From contig CAWEGR010000007.1 in the NCBI GenBank assembly GCA_963808775.1, forward strand, positions 372,001 to 436,000: a stretch of DNA of 64,000 nt. The letters run 5' to 3'. Origin of the DNA: JACVRW01 sp963808775 (lineage in GTDB: Bacteria; Actinomycetota; Thermoleophilia; Solirubrobacterales; Thermoleophilaceae). The translations under genes and the position numbers were made by a program. Below are positions 44,780-53,923 of the stretch, piece by piece. Positions within the stretch are counted from its first letter, which is position 1; each line of letters starts with the position of its first letter. A model generated the notes under the pieces. The model had not been told where the DNA came from. It saw nothing but the letters and a program-made list of their open reading frames with translations, and searched no databases.

Positions 44780-45593
44780 GTGCGCGCGGTCTCGCTGAAC
44801 GAGGACGCGCTGCTCGTCACGAGCGCGTTCTGGCAGACGAACGCCGTGGCCGTGCGCGCCGGCGGCGAGACGCTGCTGATCGACTCGCCCTACCTCCCGA
44901 ACGAGCTCGAGGCGCTGCCCGGCGTCCTCGCGGGAGCGGGCTTCGAGGCCGACGGCCTGCTCGCCACGCACGGGGACTTCGACCACCTGCTCGGCCGCTA
45001 CGCGTACCCGGGCATGTCGCTCGGGATCGGCGAGTCGACCGCGCTGCGCTTCCGCGAGCAACCGGGCGAGGCGCAGCGCGACCTGCGCGCCTTCGACGCC
45101 GAGTTCTACGTCGAGCGGCCCGGCCCGCTGGCGCTCGGCTCGTTCCAGTCGCTCCCGGTGCCGGGGCGGCTCGACCTCGGCACGGGGGAGGGCGCGGCCG
45201 AGATCGAGCTGCATCCGGCCGAGGGCCACACCTCCGACGGCACCGCGTTCTTCCTGCGCTCGCTCGGGGTGATCGTGCTCGGCGACTACGTCTCGGCGGT
45301 CGAGATCCCCTGGATCTCGAGGGACGGCTCGCTCGAGGACTACCTGGCGACGCTGGCGCGCCTCGAGCCGCTCATCTCGGAGGCGCAGGTGGTTGTGCCT
45401 GGGCACGGGCCCTCGCACGTGAGGGACGAGGCGCTGCGGCTGCTTGGCCGAGGACGTCGCGTATCTCGAGGAGCTGAAAAGCGGCAATGAGGGTGTGGGT
45501 CTACCGGCGGGGCGGGACTCCCGCGCGCAGAAGAAGATCCACGCCGAGAACGTCGAGCGCGCGCAGGGGGTTCGGCGAGTTAGGTCCGCATAG
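44780..45593 (+). CDS. metallo-beta-lactamase-fold hydrolase with an atypical HxDxDH motif, one frame break
   Basis: This is about 271 residues with an MBL fold. It starts at the GTG at 44780 (MRAVSLNEDALLVTSAFWQTNAVAV). The strand-loop features are LLIDSPYLPNELEAL, ATHGDFDHLLG in place of the usual HxHxDH (second His is Asp), AEGHTSDGTAF, LGDYVSAVEIPW and VVPGHGPSHV. The change at one zinc ligand suggests altered metal content. The end is broken near 45448; with it repaired the protein continues LAEDVAYLEELKSG... and stops at 45593. The substrate is unknown. It follows the HAD gene with 11 bases between them. Confidence 0.8.
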
Positions 45594-45622
45594 CGACACC
45601 CAACTCGCCAAGCACCTACCCT

Positions 45623-46642
45623 TTACCGCTGTCGTTCCCGCTCCACGACCAGCTTCCGCTCCGGGGCGACCACCGCCTCCGGCGCCTCCTCCCACCCCGC
45701 CACCCGCGAGGTCACGAGCTCCGGCCGCAGCCGGCCCTCCGCGACGAGCTCCAGGATCGCCGGGATCGCCGGGCGCGCCATCACGCGGCCGACGTGGAAG
45801 TTCACGCCGCTCGTGTACATCTCGAGCAGCGGCATCGGCGTCTCCGGCTCGAACAGGATCCCCGTGCTCGTGCACTCGCCGCCCGGCTCCGTCGAGCGCA
45901 GCGCGAGCGCGAGGCTCTCGCGGGTGGCGCCGCTGTCGACCGTGATCGGGAACGGGCCGAGCCGGTGCGGCAGCTCGCCCTCGTGCACGTCGGCGCCGAG
46001 CGTCTCCGCGATCCGCAGGCGCTCCGGGTCGTGGTCCACGTACGTGACGCCCTCGGCGCCGAGGGCGAGCGCGCAGTCGACGGCGTAGAGGCCGATGCTC
46101 GCTCCTCCGACCACGAGCACGTGCGCGCCGTGGCGGTGCTCGAGCGGGTGCGCGACCGTGCGCCAGCCGTCGGGGATGTTGTCGCTCGCGCTGGCAACGG
46201 TGGCGGGCGCGATGCCCTCCGCCACGGGCACGAGCATGTGGTCGGCGAACGGCACCCGCACGAGGTCCGAGAGCGCGCCGCCCCAGTGCCCGCCGAACTG
46301 GCCGAACCCGAACATCGAGCGCTCAGGCACCGTGGTGCAGTCGCCCGTCTGCCCGCGCAGGCAGCGCGCGCACTGGCCGCAGGAGACCTGGAAGGGGACG
46401 ACGCAGAGGGTGCCCACGGCCGTCTCCACCATGTCACCCGCGCTCACCACCTCCGCCACGAACTCGTGCCCGAGCGCGATCGGCCCCGGGAAGGGCGCCT
46501 CGCCCCGCACCATCGGCCCGTCGAGGTCGCAGAGCGCCACCGCCAGCGGGCGCACGATCGCGTCGGTCGCCTCCTGGATGTGAGGGTCGGCGACCTCGAG
46601 CCACTCGACCCGGCGCTCCTCCGTCAACGTGAGCTGGCGCAT
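45623..46642 (-). CDS. zinc-dependent alcohol dehydrogenase (GroES-like)
   Basis: This is a 339-residue MDR-type alcohol/polyol dehydrogenase, NAD(P)-dependent and zinc-containing. It starts MRQLTLTEERRVEWLEV. The catalytic zinc ligands are in ALCDLDGPM and ALGHEFVAEV. The structural-zinc cluster is SCGQCARCLRGQTGDC (four Cys), and the Rossmann domain is HVLVVGGASIGLYAVDCALALG. It ends ERKLVVERERQR. The substrate is open; related proteins oxidise sorbitol, threonine or glutathione adducts. It is alone on the minus strand between a plus-strand MBL gene and a plus-strand SnoaL gene. Confidence 0.93.
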   Translation of the reverse strand: MRQLTLTEERRVEWLEVADPHIQEATDAIVRPLAVALCDLDGPMVRGEAPFPGPIALGHEFVAEVVSAGDMVETAVGTLCVVPFQVSCGQCARCLRGQTGDCTTVPERSMFGFGQFGGHWGGALSDLVRVPFADHMLVPVAEGIAPATVASASDNIPDGWRTVAHPLEHRHGAHVLVVGGASIGLYAVDCALALGAEGVTYVDHDPERLRIAETLGADVHEGELPHRLGPFPITVDSGATRESLALALRSTEPGGECTSTGILFEPETPMPLLEMYTSGVNFHVGRVMARPAIPAILELVAEGRLRPELVTSRVAGWEEAPEAVVAPERKLVVERERQR

Positions 46643-46691
46643 GGTGCGGACGCTACCCGGACAGGCCGCCGTTGGGCGATACTCGCCACGG

Positions 46692-47087
46692 ATGCCATCC
46701 GAGGCCGACGAGGTGCGGGCGTTCGCGGAGGCCGCCTACGGAGCACTCAACGACGGTGATCTGGACGCCTTCCTCGCTTTCGTGGACGAACAGGTCGAGT
46801 TCACCTCGATGGTCGCTGAGGCCGAGGGCTCGACGTTCCGCGGTCACGCGGGTGTGCGCACCTGGTGGGAGACGGTCTACGGCGAGTTCGACGAACCGCG
46901 CTGGGAGGTCCTGGCGGTCCTCGGCACTCTCGAGCGGGGTGTCGCGCAATTCCGCCTGACCGGGGCACTTGCGGGTGTACCGGTCGACCACATCATGTGG
47001 CAGGCGGTGCGTGTCCGCGACGGCAGGCTCGTCTGGTGGGGCTTCGCCAGGACGGAGGCGGAGGCGCTCCGCTCGCTGACCGGGTAG
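46692..47087 (+). CDS. SnoaL-like nuclear transport factor 2 fold protein
   Basis: This is a 131-residue SnoaL/NTF2-like protein from the ATG at 46692 (MPSEADEVRAFAEAAYGALNDGDLDAFLAF). A conical alpha+beta barrel is indicated by ALNDGDLDAFLAFVDEQVEFT, FRGHAGVRTWWETVYGEF and the C-terminal VDHIMWQAVRVRDGRLVWWGFA. These proteins act as polyketide cyclases, isomerases or binding proteins; the substrate cannot be predicted here. It is convergent with the FAD oxidase gene 3 bases away and divergent from the alcohol dehydrogenase gene (49 bases apart). Confidence 0.85.
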   Translation: MPSEADEVRAFAEAAYGALNDGDLDAFLAFVDEQVEFTSMVAEAEGSTFRGHAGVRTWWETVYGEFDEPRWEVLAVLGTLERGVAQFRLTGALAGVPVDHIMWQAVRVRDGRLVWWGFARTEAEALRSLTG

Positions 47088-47090
47088 CCG

Positions 47091-48191
47091 TCAGCTGCCC
47101 GCCGTGCGCAGCGCGCCGCCCGGCCCGCGGCCGGCGAGCGCGAAGCGCGGCTCCGGCTCGGCCTCGTCGCGCAGCACGGCCGCCACGTGCTCGGCCACCG
47201 CCGGGCCGTGCTTGAAGCCGTGCCCCGACCCTCCGCCGAGCAGCCAGACGCGCTCGTGCTCGGGATGGCGGCCGAACAGGAAGCCGCCGTCCGGCGAGAG
47301 CGAGTAGTGGCACACGGGCGAGGAGCGCACGCGTGCTCCCGCGAGCGCCGGAAAGCGCTCGGCGATGTAGCGCCGCGAGCGCTCGACGCTCGCGGGATCC
47401 GCCTGTTCGGGCCGCGCGTCGGGATCGAGGGCGCCGCCCTCGGCGTCGCACGACGCCTTCAGCCCGTACGGCTCGATCAGGCCGTGGCCGTAGAACGACG
47501 TGTCGAAGTCGACCCAGCCGGGCACGCCGGGCGAGGTCCACTCCTCGGGAGCGTCGAAGAGCACCACGTCCTGGCGGGTCACGCGCACGTCGAGGAGCTC
47601 CGGGAAGAGCGGGGCCATCCATGCGCCGCAGGCCCAGATCACGTGATCCGCCTCGAGCGTCTCGCCCGCGAGCTCGACCCGCTCGCCGGCCGGCGCGGCC
47701 TGGCCGCGCAGCACGCGCATCCCGGCCTCGCGTCCGCGGGCCGTCAGCGCGCGCACGCCGTCGCCCGCGCGCAGGAGCCCCGCCTCGGTCTCGTGAACCG
47801 CGAACACCAGATCGTCCGTGTGGAGCGAGGGGAACAGGCGCGCGGCCTCCTCCGGATCGAGCCGCTCGACAGGAACGCCGGCAGCGCGCATCACGCCCTC
47901 GCTCTCCGACTCCCAGCCGCCCTCGCGCCGCGCGAACCAGACGAGCCCGGCCTCGATCAGCACCCCCGAGCCGAGCTCGCGCCAGAGCTCGCGGGCCCGC
48001 CAGGCGAGCCGCGTGTAGAGCTCGTCTCCTCCGTGCGAGAAGCGCAGCAGACGCGTCTCGCCGCCGGACTCCGAGCGGGGGTCGCCCGGCTCGAACACGT
48101 CGACGAGGGTGACGTCCCAGTCCGAGCGGGCCAGCAGCTCGGCGAGCGAGGCGCCGAAGGTCCCCGCCCCGACGACGAGGGCGGAGGGCAC
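47091..48191 (-). CDS. FAD-dependent amine oxidase/sarcosine-oxidase-like (DAO family)
   Basis: This is a 366-residue flavoprotein of the D-amino-acid-oxidase/monomeric sarcosine oxidase family. The FAD-binding Rossmann motif is ALVVGAGTFGASLAELLA near the N-terminus, followed by SESGGETRLLRFSHG, which resembles the covalent-flavin region of monomeric sarcosine oxidase (RxxHG). The C-terminal FAD-binding part is VWLLGGGSGHGFKHGPAVAEHV. I use a GTG start at 48191 (VPSALVVGAG), which overlaps the last base of the biotin-carboxylase stop codon. The oxidised amine is unknown. The gene is downstream of accA3 on the same strand. Confidence 0.9.
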   Translation of the reverse strand: MPSALVVGAGTFGASLAELLARSDWDVTLVDVFEPGDPRSESGGETRLLRFSHGGDELYTRLAWRARELWRELGSGVLIEAGLVWFARREGGWESESEGVMRAAGVPVERLDPEEAARLFPSLHTDDLVFAVHETEAGLLRAGDGVRALTARGREAGMRVLRGQAAPAGERVELAGETLEADHVIWACGAWMAPLFPELLDVRVTRQDVVLFDAPEEWTSPGVPGWVDFDTSFYGHGLIEPYGLKASCDAEGGALDPDARPEQADPASVERSRRYIAERFPALAGARVRSSPVCHYSLSPDGGFLFGRHPEHERVWLLGGGSGHGFKHGPAVAEHVAAVLRDEAEPEPRFALAGRGPGGALRTAGS

Positions 48192-49951
48192 TACTTGATG
48201 ACGGCGATGCTGTCGCCCGTGGCGACGGAGCCGCCCTCGGAGACGGACAGCTCCTCGACGGTTCCGGACGACGGCGCCGTGATCTCGTTCTCCATCTTCA
48301 TCGCCTCGATCACGCACACGAGTGCGCCCTCCTCGACCGTCGCGCCCTTCTCGACCGCCACCTTCAGCACCGTGCCCTGGATCGGCGAGATCAGCTCACC
48401 CGGGGCGCCCGCGTTGCCGCCGCTCTTTCGATCACGGCGCGGCGCCTGCTTGGGTGTGCCCGCGGGCCCCGCGCCGTTCGGGATCCCGAGCGCCTCGCCG
48501 ATCACCTTGACGTCGAAGCGCCGGCCTGAGACCTCGACCGCGTAGTCGCGCTCGACCTTCGCCTCGCCGTCCTCCGACGGCGCGGCCGCGGACGGGAAGG
48601 CCAGCTCCTTGAGCCAGTCCTTGTCCTCCACGAGGTCGCGGCAGGTCTCGCCGCGCTTCCACTGCTCCGTCGCGAGCAGCGCGGTGTGGAACGGGATCAG
48701 CGTCTTGAGCTCGCCGATCTCGAACTCGCCGAGCGCGCGCAGCATGCGCCGCGTCGAGGCCTCGCGGTCGACGTCCCAGACGATCAGCTTCGCGATCATG
48801 GGGTCGTAGAGAGGGAGGACCTCGTAGCCCTCCTCTGCACCCGAGTCGACGCGCACGAACGGGCCCGAGGGCTCGCGGTACGAGCCCACCCGGCCGGGCG
48901 CCGGCGCGAACTTCTTCGAGGCGTCCTCGGCGTTGATGCGGCACTCGATCGCGTGGCCGCGCATGACCACGTCCTCCTGGGCGTAGCCGAGCGGCTCGCC
49001 CGCGGCGATCTTGATCTGCTCGCGCACGATGTCGATGCCGGTGACCATCTCGGTCACGCAGTGCTCGACCTGCACGCGCGTGTTCATCTCGAGGAAGAAG
49101 TACTCGCCGTCCTGCAACAGGCCCTCGATCGTTCCGGCGCTGCGGTAGCCGACCGCGCGCGCGGCGTCCGTGCCGATCTTCCCGATGCGCTCGCGCAGCT
49201 CGGGGTCGACGGCCGGCGCCGGCGACTCCTCGATCAGCTTCTGGTGGCGGCGCTGCACCGAGCAGTCACGCTCGAACAGGTGGATGACGTTGTCGTGCGA
49301 GTCGGCGAGCACCTGCACCTCGACGTGCCGCGGGTCGGGCAGGTAGCGCTCGACGTAGACGGTCGCGTCCGAGAAGAACTTCTCGCCCTCGCGCGCCGCG
49401 CCCTCGAACGCCTTCTCGAGCTCGTCCTCGCTCTCCGCCACCCGGAAGCCCTTGCCGCCGCCGCCCCCGGCCGCCTTGATCGCGACCGGATAGCCGACCG
49501 ACTCGTCGATGATCCGGCGCGCGTCCTCGACGGTCTCGACGGGATCGGTGGTGCCGGGAACGATCGGCACGCCCGCCTCCTGCATGATCTCGCGGGCGCG
49601 CGTCTTCGAGCCCATCGAGTCGATCGCCGACGCCGGCGGCCCGATGAAGACGACGCCGGCCTCCTCGCACGCGCGAGCGAAGGCCGCGTTCTCCGCGAGG
49701 AAGCCGTAGCCCGGGTGAATCGCCTGCGCGCCGGACTGCGCGGCCACCTCCATGATCTTGTCGACGACGAGGTAGCTCTCGTTCGCCGGGCCGGGGCCGA
49801 GCAGGTACGCCTCGTCGGCTCGACGCGCGTGCGGTGCGTCCCGGTCCGGCTCGGAGTAGACCGCCACCGTGCCGATGCCCAGCTCCTCGAGCGTGCGCAT
49901 GACGCGGATCGCGATCTCGCCCCGGTTGGCGACGAGTACCTTGTCGAACAT
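48191..49951 (-). CDS. accA3: acetyl/propionyl-CoA carboxylase alpha subunit (biotin carboxylase plus BCCP)
   Basis: This is an intact 586-residue alpha chain of an acyl-CoA carboxylase that carboxylates biotin and carries it on its own C-terminus. The biotin carboxylase part starts MFDKVLVANRGEIAIRVMRT and has the ATP-grasp loop AAGGGGGKGFRVAES, the active-site EMNTRVQVEHCVTEMVTG and a C-terminal lid around residue 330. The final 80 residues hold the lipoyl-like domain with the biotinylation motif IEAMKMENEI. The gene starts at the ATG at 49951 and overlaps the oxidase start. In Actinobacteria it combines with a beta chain (AccD-type) for fatty-acid or propionate metabolism; no beta gene is in the window. 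Confidence 0.93.
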   Translation of the reverse strand: MFDKVLVANRGEIAIRVMRTLEELGIGTVAVYSEPDRDAPHARRADEAYLLGPGPANESYLVVDKIMEVAAQSGAQAIHPGYGFLAENAAFARACEEAGVVFIGPPASAIDSMGSKTRAREIMQEAGVPIVPGTTDPVETVEDARRIIDESVGYPVAIKAAGGGGGKGFRVAESEDELEKAFEGAAREGEKFFSDATVYVERYLPDPRHVEVQVLADSHDNVIHLFERDCSVQRRHQKLIEESPAPAVDPELRERIGKIGTDAARAVGYRSAGTIEGLLQDGEYFFLEMNTRVQVEHCVTEMVTGIDIVREQIKIAAGEPLGYAQEDVVMRGHAIECRINAEDASKKFAPAPGRVGSYREPSGPFVRVDSGAEEGYEVLPLYDPMIAKLIVWDVDREASTRRMLRALGEFEIGELKTLIPFHTALLATEQWKRGETCRDLVEDKDWLKELAFPSAAAPSEDGEAKVERDYAVEVSGRRFDVKVIGEALGIPNGAGPAGTPKQAPRRDRKSGGNAGAPGELISPIQGTVLKVAVEKGATVEEGALVCVIEAMKMENEITAPSSGTVEELSVSEGGSVATGDSIAVIK

Positions 49952-49965
49952 GAGGGGCCGGGAGG

Positions 49966-50598
49966 TTATCGACGCCCCGGTGAAGGGGCGGGCTCCGACA
50001 GGCCCCTGAAGAACGTGGCGAGCATCGCCGGGAACAGCTCGGCGTCCACCGCCTCCGGCTCGAGCAGCCGTTCGAGGGCGAGGCCGTTCGCCATCGCGAA
50101 GGTCATCAGCGCCACGCGCTCGGGCGGGATGACCGGCTCCATGCCGAGCTCGCGCGCTCGGCGCTCGAGCAGCGTCGCGATCCGCTCGCGCAGGGCCCGG
50201 TAGCGCTCCACGAGCGCCGCGCGGAACTCCTCGTTGCGCGACGCGTAGAGAGCGAACTCGAAGAAGAGGCGCTCCCACTCCGGCTCCGCCTCGATCGCGG
50301 CGATGAAGTCGCGGCCCGCCTGGCGGGCCTGCTCCTCGATGGTCCCGCCCGCGGCGAGCACGCTGTCGAGCTCGGAGATGCGCTGGTCGAAGCGCTCGTC
50401 GAGCATCGCGAGGAAGAGCGCCTCCTTCGACTCGAAGTTGGCGTACACGGCGCCCTTCGTGAAGCCGGCGTCCTCGGCGACGAGCGCCAGCGACGCGCCC
50501 TCGACCCCGCGCTCGGCGGCGAGCTTCGCCGCGGAGCGCATCAGCCGCGCACGCGTGTGCGCCTGGCGTTCCTTACGCGTGAGCTGCGTGCTCGACAT
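49966..50598 (-). CDS. TetR/AcrR family transcriptional regulator
   Basis: This is about 210 residues with an N-terminal helix-turn-helix (RKERQAHTRARLMRSAAKLAAERGVEGASLALVAEDAGFTKGAVYANFESKEAL, read in pieces) and a helical ligand domain ending EPAPSPGRR. I use the ATG at 50598 (MSSTQLTRKERQ) although an ATG at 50610 is in frame. Either way the 5' part overlaps the P450 3' end on the same strand, by 26 bases from 50598. It lies between the P450 gene and accA3, so it might regulate the P450, the carboxylase or both. Confidence 0.9.
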   Translation of the reverse strand: MSSTQLTRKERQAHTRARLMRSAAKLAAERGVEGASLALVAEDAGFTKGAVYANFESKEALFLAMLDERFDQRISELDSVLAAGGTIEEQARQAGRDFIAAIEAEPEWERLFFEFALYASRNEEFRAALVERYRALRERIATLLERRARELGMEPVIPPERVALMTFAMANGLALERLLEPEAVDAELFPAMLATFFRGLSEPAPSPGRR

Positions 50599-51906
50599 CG
50601 CGCGCGGCATCCTCGCGGACGCCGCCGACGACGATCTCGCCGTCGCGCTCAGGGCTCAGGATGATCGCGCGCCGCACGAGGCGCTCCGGGCGCGGGTCGG
50701 CCGCGCCCAGGTCGAGCCGGCGCGCGAGCGCCTGCAGCACGATCCGCATCTCGAGCTGCGCGAAGCTCGCGCCGAGGCAGCGTCGCACGCCGCCGCCGAA
50801 CGGGATCCAGCTGTAGGTGCCGCCCTGCCCCTCGAGGAAGCGCTCGGGCCGGAAGCTGAAGGGGTCGGGGTAGAGGTCCGCCCGCCGGTGCATGAGATAG
50901 ATGCAGGGAGCGACGTTGACGCCCGCGGGCAGCATGCGCCCGCCGATCTCCATCGGCTCCGTCAGGCGCCGCAGGACGATCGACAGCGGCGGCCGCAGGC
51001 GCAGCGTCTCCTTGACGACGGCGTCCGCGTAGTCGTCGTCGCCGTCGCGCAGCCGCTCGAGGATGTGGGGGTGCCGCACGAGCCGCTCGAGCGCCCAGGC
51101 GATCGCCGTCGCGGTGGTCTCGTGCCCGGCCACGAGCAGCGTGATCAGCTCGTCGCGGAGCTCCTTGTCGGCCATCGGCGATGCCGTCCTCGTGATGCGC
51201 CTGCAGCAGCAGCGACATCACGTCGTCGCGCTCCTCGAGCCCGCCGGCCGCCCGGCGCTCGCGGATCGCCTCGTAGATATGGGCGTCCGTCGGGTCGAGC
51301 ACCTTGCGCCAGACGTTCAGCCGGATCGCCCGGTGCGGCCCGAGCGACAGGCCGATCGCCATGTTCAGCGGGCTGCTGCCGAACCGGAGCAGCTCGGACA
51401 GTGCCGCGGACAGCTCCGTCTTCTGGCGGCCCTCGTCGAGCCCGAAGACCGTGCGCATGATGATCTCGAGCGTCAGCGCCTGCATGCGCGGCCGCGTGGC
51501 GAGCGGCTCCCCGACCGGCCATGTGGCGATCTCGCGCTCGGCGACGTCGTTCATCGTGTCGGCGTAGCCCTTGAGGCGCTCGCCGTGGAAGGGCGGCAGC
51601 AGCAGCTTGCGCTGACGCATGTGCGGGCCCTCGTCGAGGAGCAGCACCGAGTTCGGGCCGAGCACCGGGCAGCAGCACGACGTTCGCCTCACCGGCGTGC
51701 AGGAGGCGCGGGTCGCCCGTGAACACCTGCTTGACCGCGTCCGGGTCGGTGATGAAGACCCAGGTCCCCTCGTTCGCGATCTTGAGCGTGAAGGAGGAGC
51801 CGTAGCGGCGCGCGCAGTCCTCGAGGTAGGCGGAGGGCCGAACGGTCCAGCGCAGCGACTGCAGGGGGCGGGGCGTGCGCGGTCCGGGCGGCAGCGAGTT
51901 GTTCAC
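50573..51906 (-). CDS. cytochrome P450, two frame breaks
   Basis: This is a heme-thiolate monooxygenase, about 444 residues. The N-terminus VNNSLPPGPRTPRPLQSLRWTVRPSAYLED (GTG at 51906) has the Pro-rich hinge. The I-helix motif is LLVAGHETTATAI, the K-helix ExxR is KETLRLRP, the meander PERFLEGQGG, and the heme-binding loop is FGGGVRRCLGAS with the axial Cys. Frame breaks lie near 51667 and 51180, and total length modulo 3 fits two one-base insertions. The start is placed at the first GTG before the hinge. The substrate is unknown. It overlaps the TetR gene start. Confidence 0.9.
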
Positions 51907-51934
51907 ATACCGAAGGGTATCTGAACTTCGCGGA

Positions 51935-52957
51935 TCAGGCCAGCTCGCGGCCGCCGAGCCGAGCGTGCGCGCCCACGTCCGCCGCGAACTCCGCGAAGTC
52001 GCGGGCATAGAGCTGCTGCGGGCCGTCGCAGAGCGCGAGCTCCGGATCCTCGGCGACCTCGACGATGATCCCGTCCGCCCCGACGGCTGCCGCCGCTCGC
52101 GACAGGGGCCCGACGAGGCGCCGGTCCCCCGACGCGTGCGACGGGTCGACGATCACCGGCAGGTGCGTGTGCAGCTTCAGCCATGGCACGGCGCCGAGGT
52201 CGAGCGTGAAGCGCATCGCGGTGTCGAACGTGCGGATGCCGCGCTCGCAGAGGATCACGTCCTCGTTGCCCTCCTTGAGCACGTAGTCGGCGGCCATCAG
52301 GAGCTCGTCGAGAGTGGACGACAGGCCGCGTTTCAGGAGCACGGGCTTGCCCATCTTGCCGACCACCTCGAGCAGCCCGTAGTTCTGCATGTTGCGCGCG
52401 CCGACCTGGATCACGTCGACGGCGGCGGCGAAGTCGTCCGCCAGCTCGACGGCGGTCATCTCGCTCACCACGGGCAGGCCGGTGGCCTCGCGGGCCTCGC
52501 GCAGGATGCCGAGCGCGTCGCGGCCGAGGCCCTGGAACGAGAACGGCGACGTGCGCGGCTTGAACGCCCCGCCGCGCAGCATCGAGGCCCCGGCGTCCGC
52601 CACGGCCCGCGCCACACCGAGCGTCTGCTCGGCCGTCTCGACGGTGCAGGGGCCCGCGATCAGGCAGAACGTCTCGCCGCCGCCGACCCGGCGGCCGTCA
52701 ACCTCGACGACGGTCGGCTCGTGATGCGAGAGCTCGGACGATGCGAGCTTGTAGGGCCGCGAGATCGGGATCACCTGGTCGACGCCCGGGAAGCCCTCGA
52801 GCCCGAGCTCGCGCACTCCCTCGGGATCGCCGATCGCGCCGATCGCGGTCGTGAGCTCGCCGGGCATCACCTTCGCGTGCACGCCCACGGCCTCGAGCCG
52901 GCTCACCACCGCCTCGATCTGGGCGGGGGTGGCCTCGGGTGTCATCACGACCATCAT
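51935..52957 (-). CDS. aroF: 3-deoxy-7-phosphoheptulonate synthase (DAHP synthase, AroF/AroA type I-beta)
   Basis: This is the first enzyme of the shikimate pathway, condensing phosphoenolpyruvate and erythrose-4-phosphate; 340 residues. An N-terminal ferredoxin-like regulatory domain (MMVVMTPEATPAQIEAVVSRLEAVG) precedes the TIM barrel. The barrel contains LIAGPCTVETAEQ, RGGAFKPRTSPFSFQGLG, QVGARNMQNYGLL, KRGLSSTLDELLMAADYVL and ILCERGIRTFDTAMR, with metal-binding residues in PSHASGDR. The N-terminal domain is typical of feedback-sensitive type I-beta enzymes. The start overlaps the stop of the TauE/SafE gene by 4 bases. Confidence 0.93.
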   Translation of the reverse strand: MMVVMTPEATPAQIEAVVSRLEAVGVHAKVMPGELTTAIGAIGDPEGVRELGLEGFPGVDQVIPISRPYKLASSELSHHEPTVVEVDGRRVGGGETFCLIAGPCTVETAEQTLGVARAVADAGASMLRGGAFKPRTSPFSFQGLGRDALGILREAREATGLPVVSEMTAVELADDFAAAVDVIQVGARNMQNYGLLEVVGKMGKPVLLKRGLSSTLDELLMAADYVLKEGNEDVILCERGIRTFDTAMRFTLDLGAVPWLKLHTHLPVIVDPSHASGDRRLVGPLSRAAAAVGADGIIVEVAEDPELALCDGPQQLYARDFAEFAADVGAHARLGGRELA

Positions 52958-53896
52958 GGGCTCGCCGCCGTGGGTTCGGGCTCGCCGGGCGCGGAGTCGC
53001 GCGCGGCGCGCGCCTCGGCCTCCTCGCGCTCGCGCCGGGCGCGGACCATCGTCACGAGCATCAGCACGATCACACCCAGCGGGAACGGGATCAGCACCCA
53101 CGTCGGGATGCCGAGGCCCGCCTTGATCAGCAGCGCGATCCCGGCCCCGATCAGCACGACCGCGAGGGTGGTCCTGAGCACCGCAGGCTCGACCCGGACC
53201 GACCAGTGGCTGCCGAGCCAGACGCCCGGCACCGAGCCGAGCAGGATCGTGCCGACGAGGGCGAAGTCGACGTTGCCCGCGCTCACGTGCGCAAGCCCGG
53301 CGGCCCAGAGCAGGATCGCCGCGTGGAAGACGTCCGTGCCGACCACGCGCCGCGGCGTCAGCCGGAACAGCATGATCAGGCCGACGGCGATCAGCGCGCC
53401 GCTGCCCGCCGAGGTGATGCCGAGCACGAAGCCCACGCAGACACCGAGCACCACCGCGGCGACCTTGTGGCGCGTCTCCATCTCGATCGTGTCGCGCTCG
53501 CGCGCGTGCATCGACTTCAGGAAGGCGCGGATCAGCGTCGCGATGCCCGTGAGCAGCAGCGCCCCGGCCAGCAGCGCCGAGCAGCAGGTCGTCGAACTCG
53601 CGCCCGGCGGCGTCCTCGATGATGCCGAGCACCCAGACGCCGCTGACCGCGGCCGGCACCGAGCCGAGCGCCATCCAGCTCGACAACTGCAGGTCGACGG
53701 TCCGCTGGCGCCAGTGCTTGTAGCCGCCGACGGTCTTCGTCACGGCCGCGTACGCGAGATCCGTGCCGATCGCCGTGATCGGCGTGACACCGAAGACGAG
53801 GATCAGCATGGGGGTCATGAGCGAGCCCCCGCCGATGCCCGTCATTCCCACGAGGATGCCGACCCCGAGGCCGAAGCCAATGAGGGCGAAGTCCAT
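52954..53896 (-). CDS. TauE/SafE family sulfite exporter, one frame break
   Basis: This is an integral membrane protein of about 314 residues, in two repeated halves of hydrophobic segments. The N-terminus (MDFALIGFGLGVGILVGMTGIGGGSLMTPMLILVFG) is a textbook TauE motif, with ITAIGTDLAYAAVTK following. The second half has VLGVCVGFVLGITSAGSGALIAVGLIML and ALVGTILLGSVPGVWLG. The frame breaks near 53578. Family members export sulfite or sulfonates or import sulfur compounds. The gene follows cysN on the same strand, in keeping with sulfur metabolism. It ends over the start of DAHP synthase. Confidence 0.9.
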
Positions 53897-53923
53897 CGGG
53901 AAGGCAGACTAGAGCCGAGAGCG

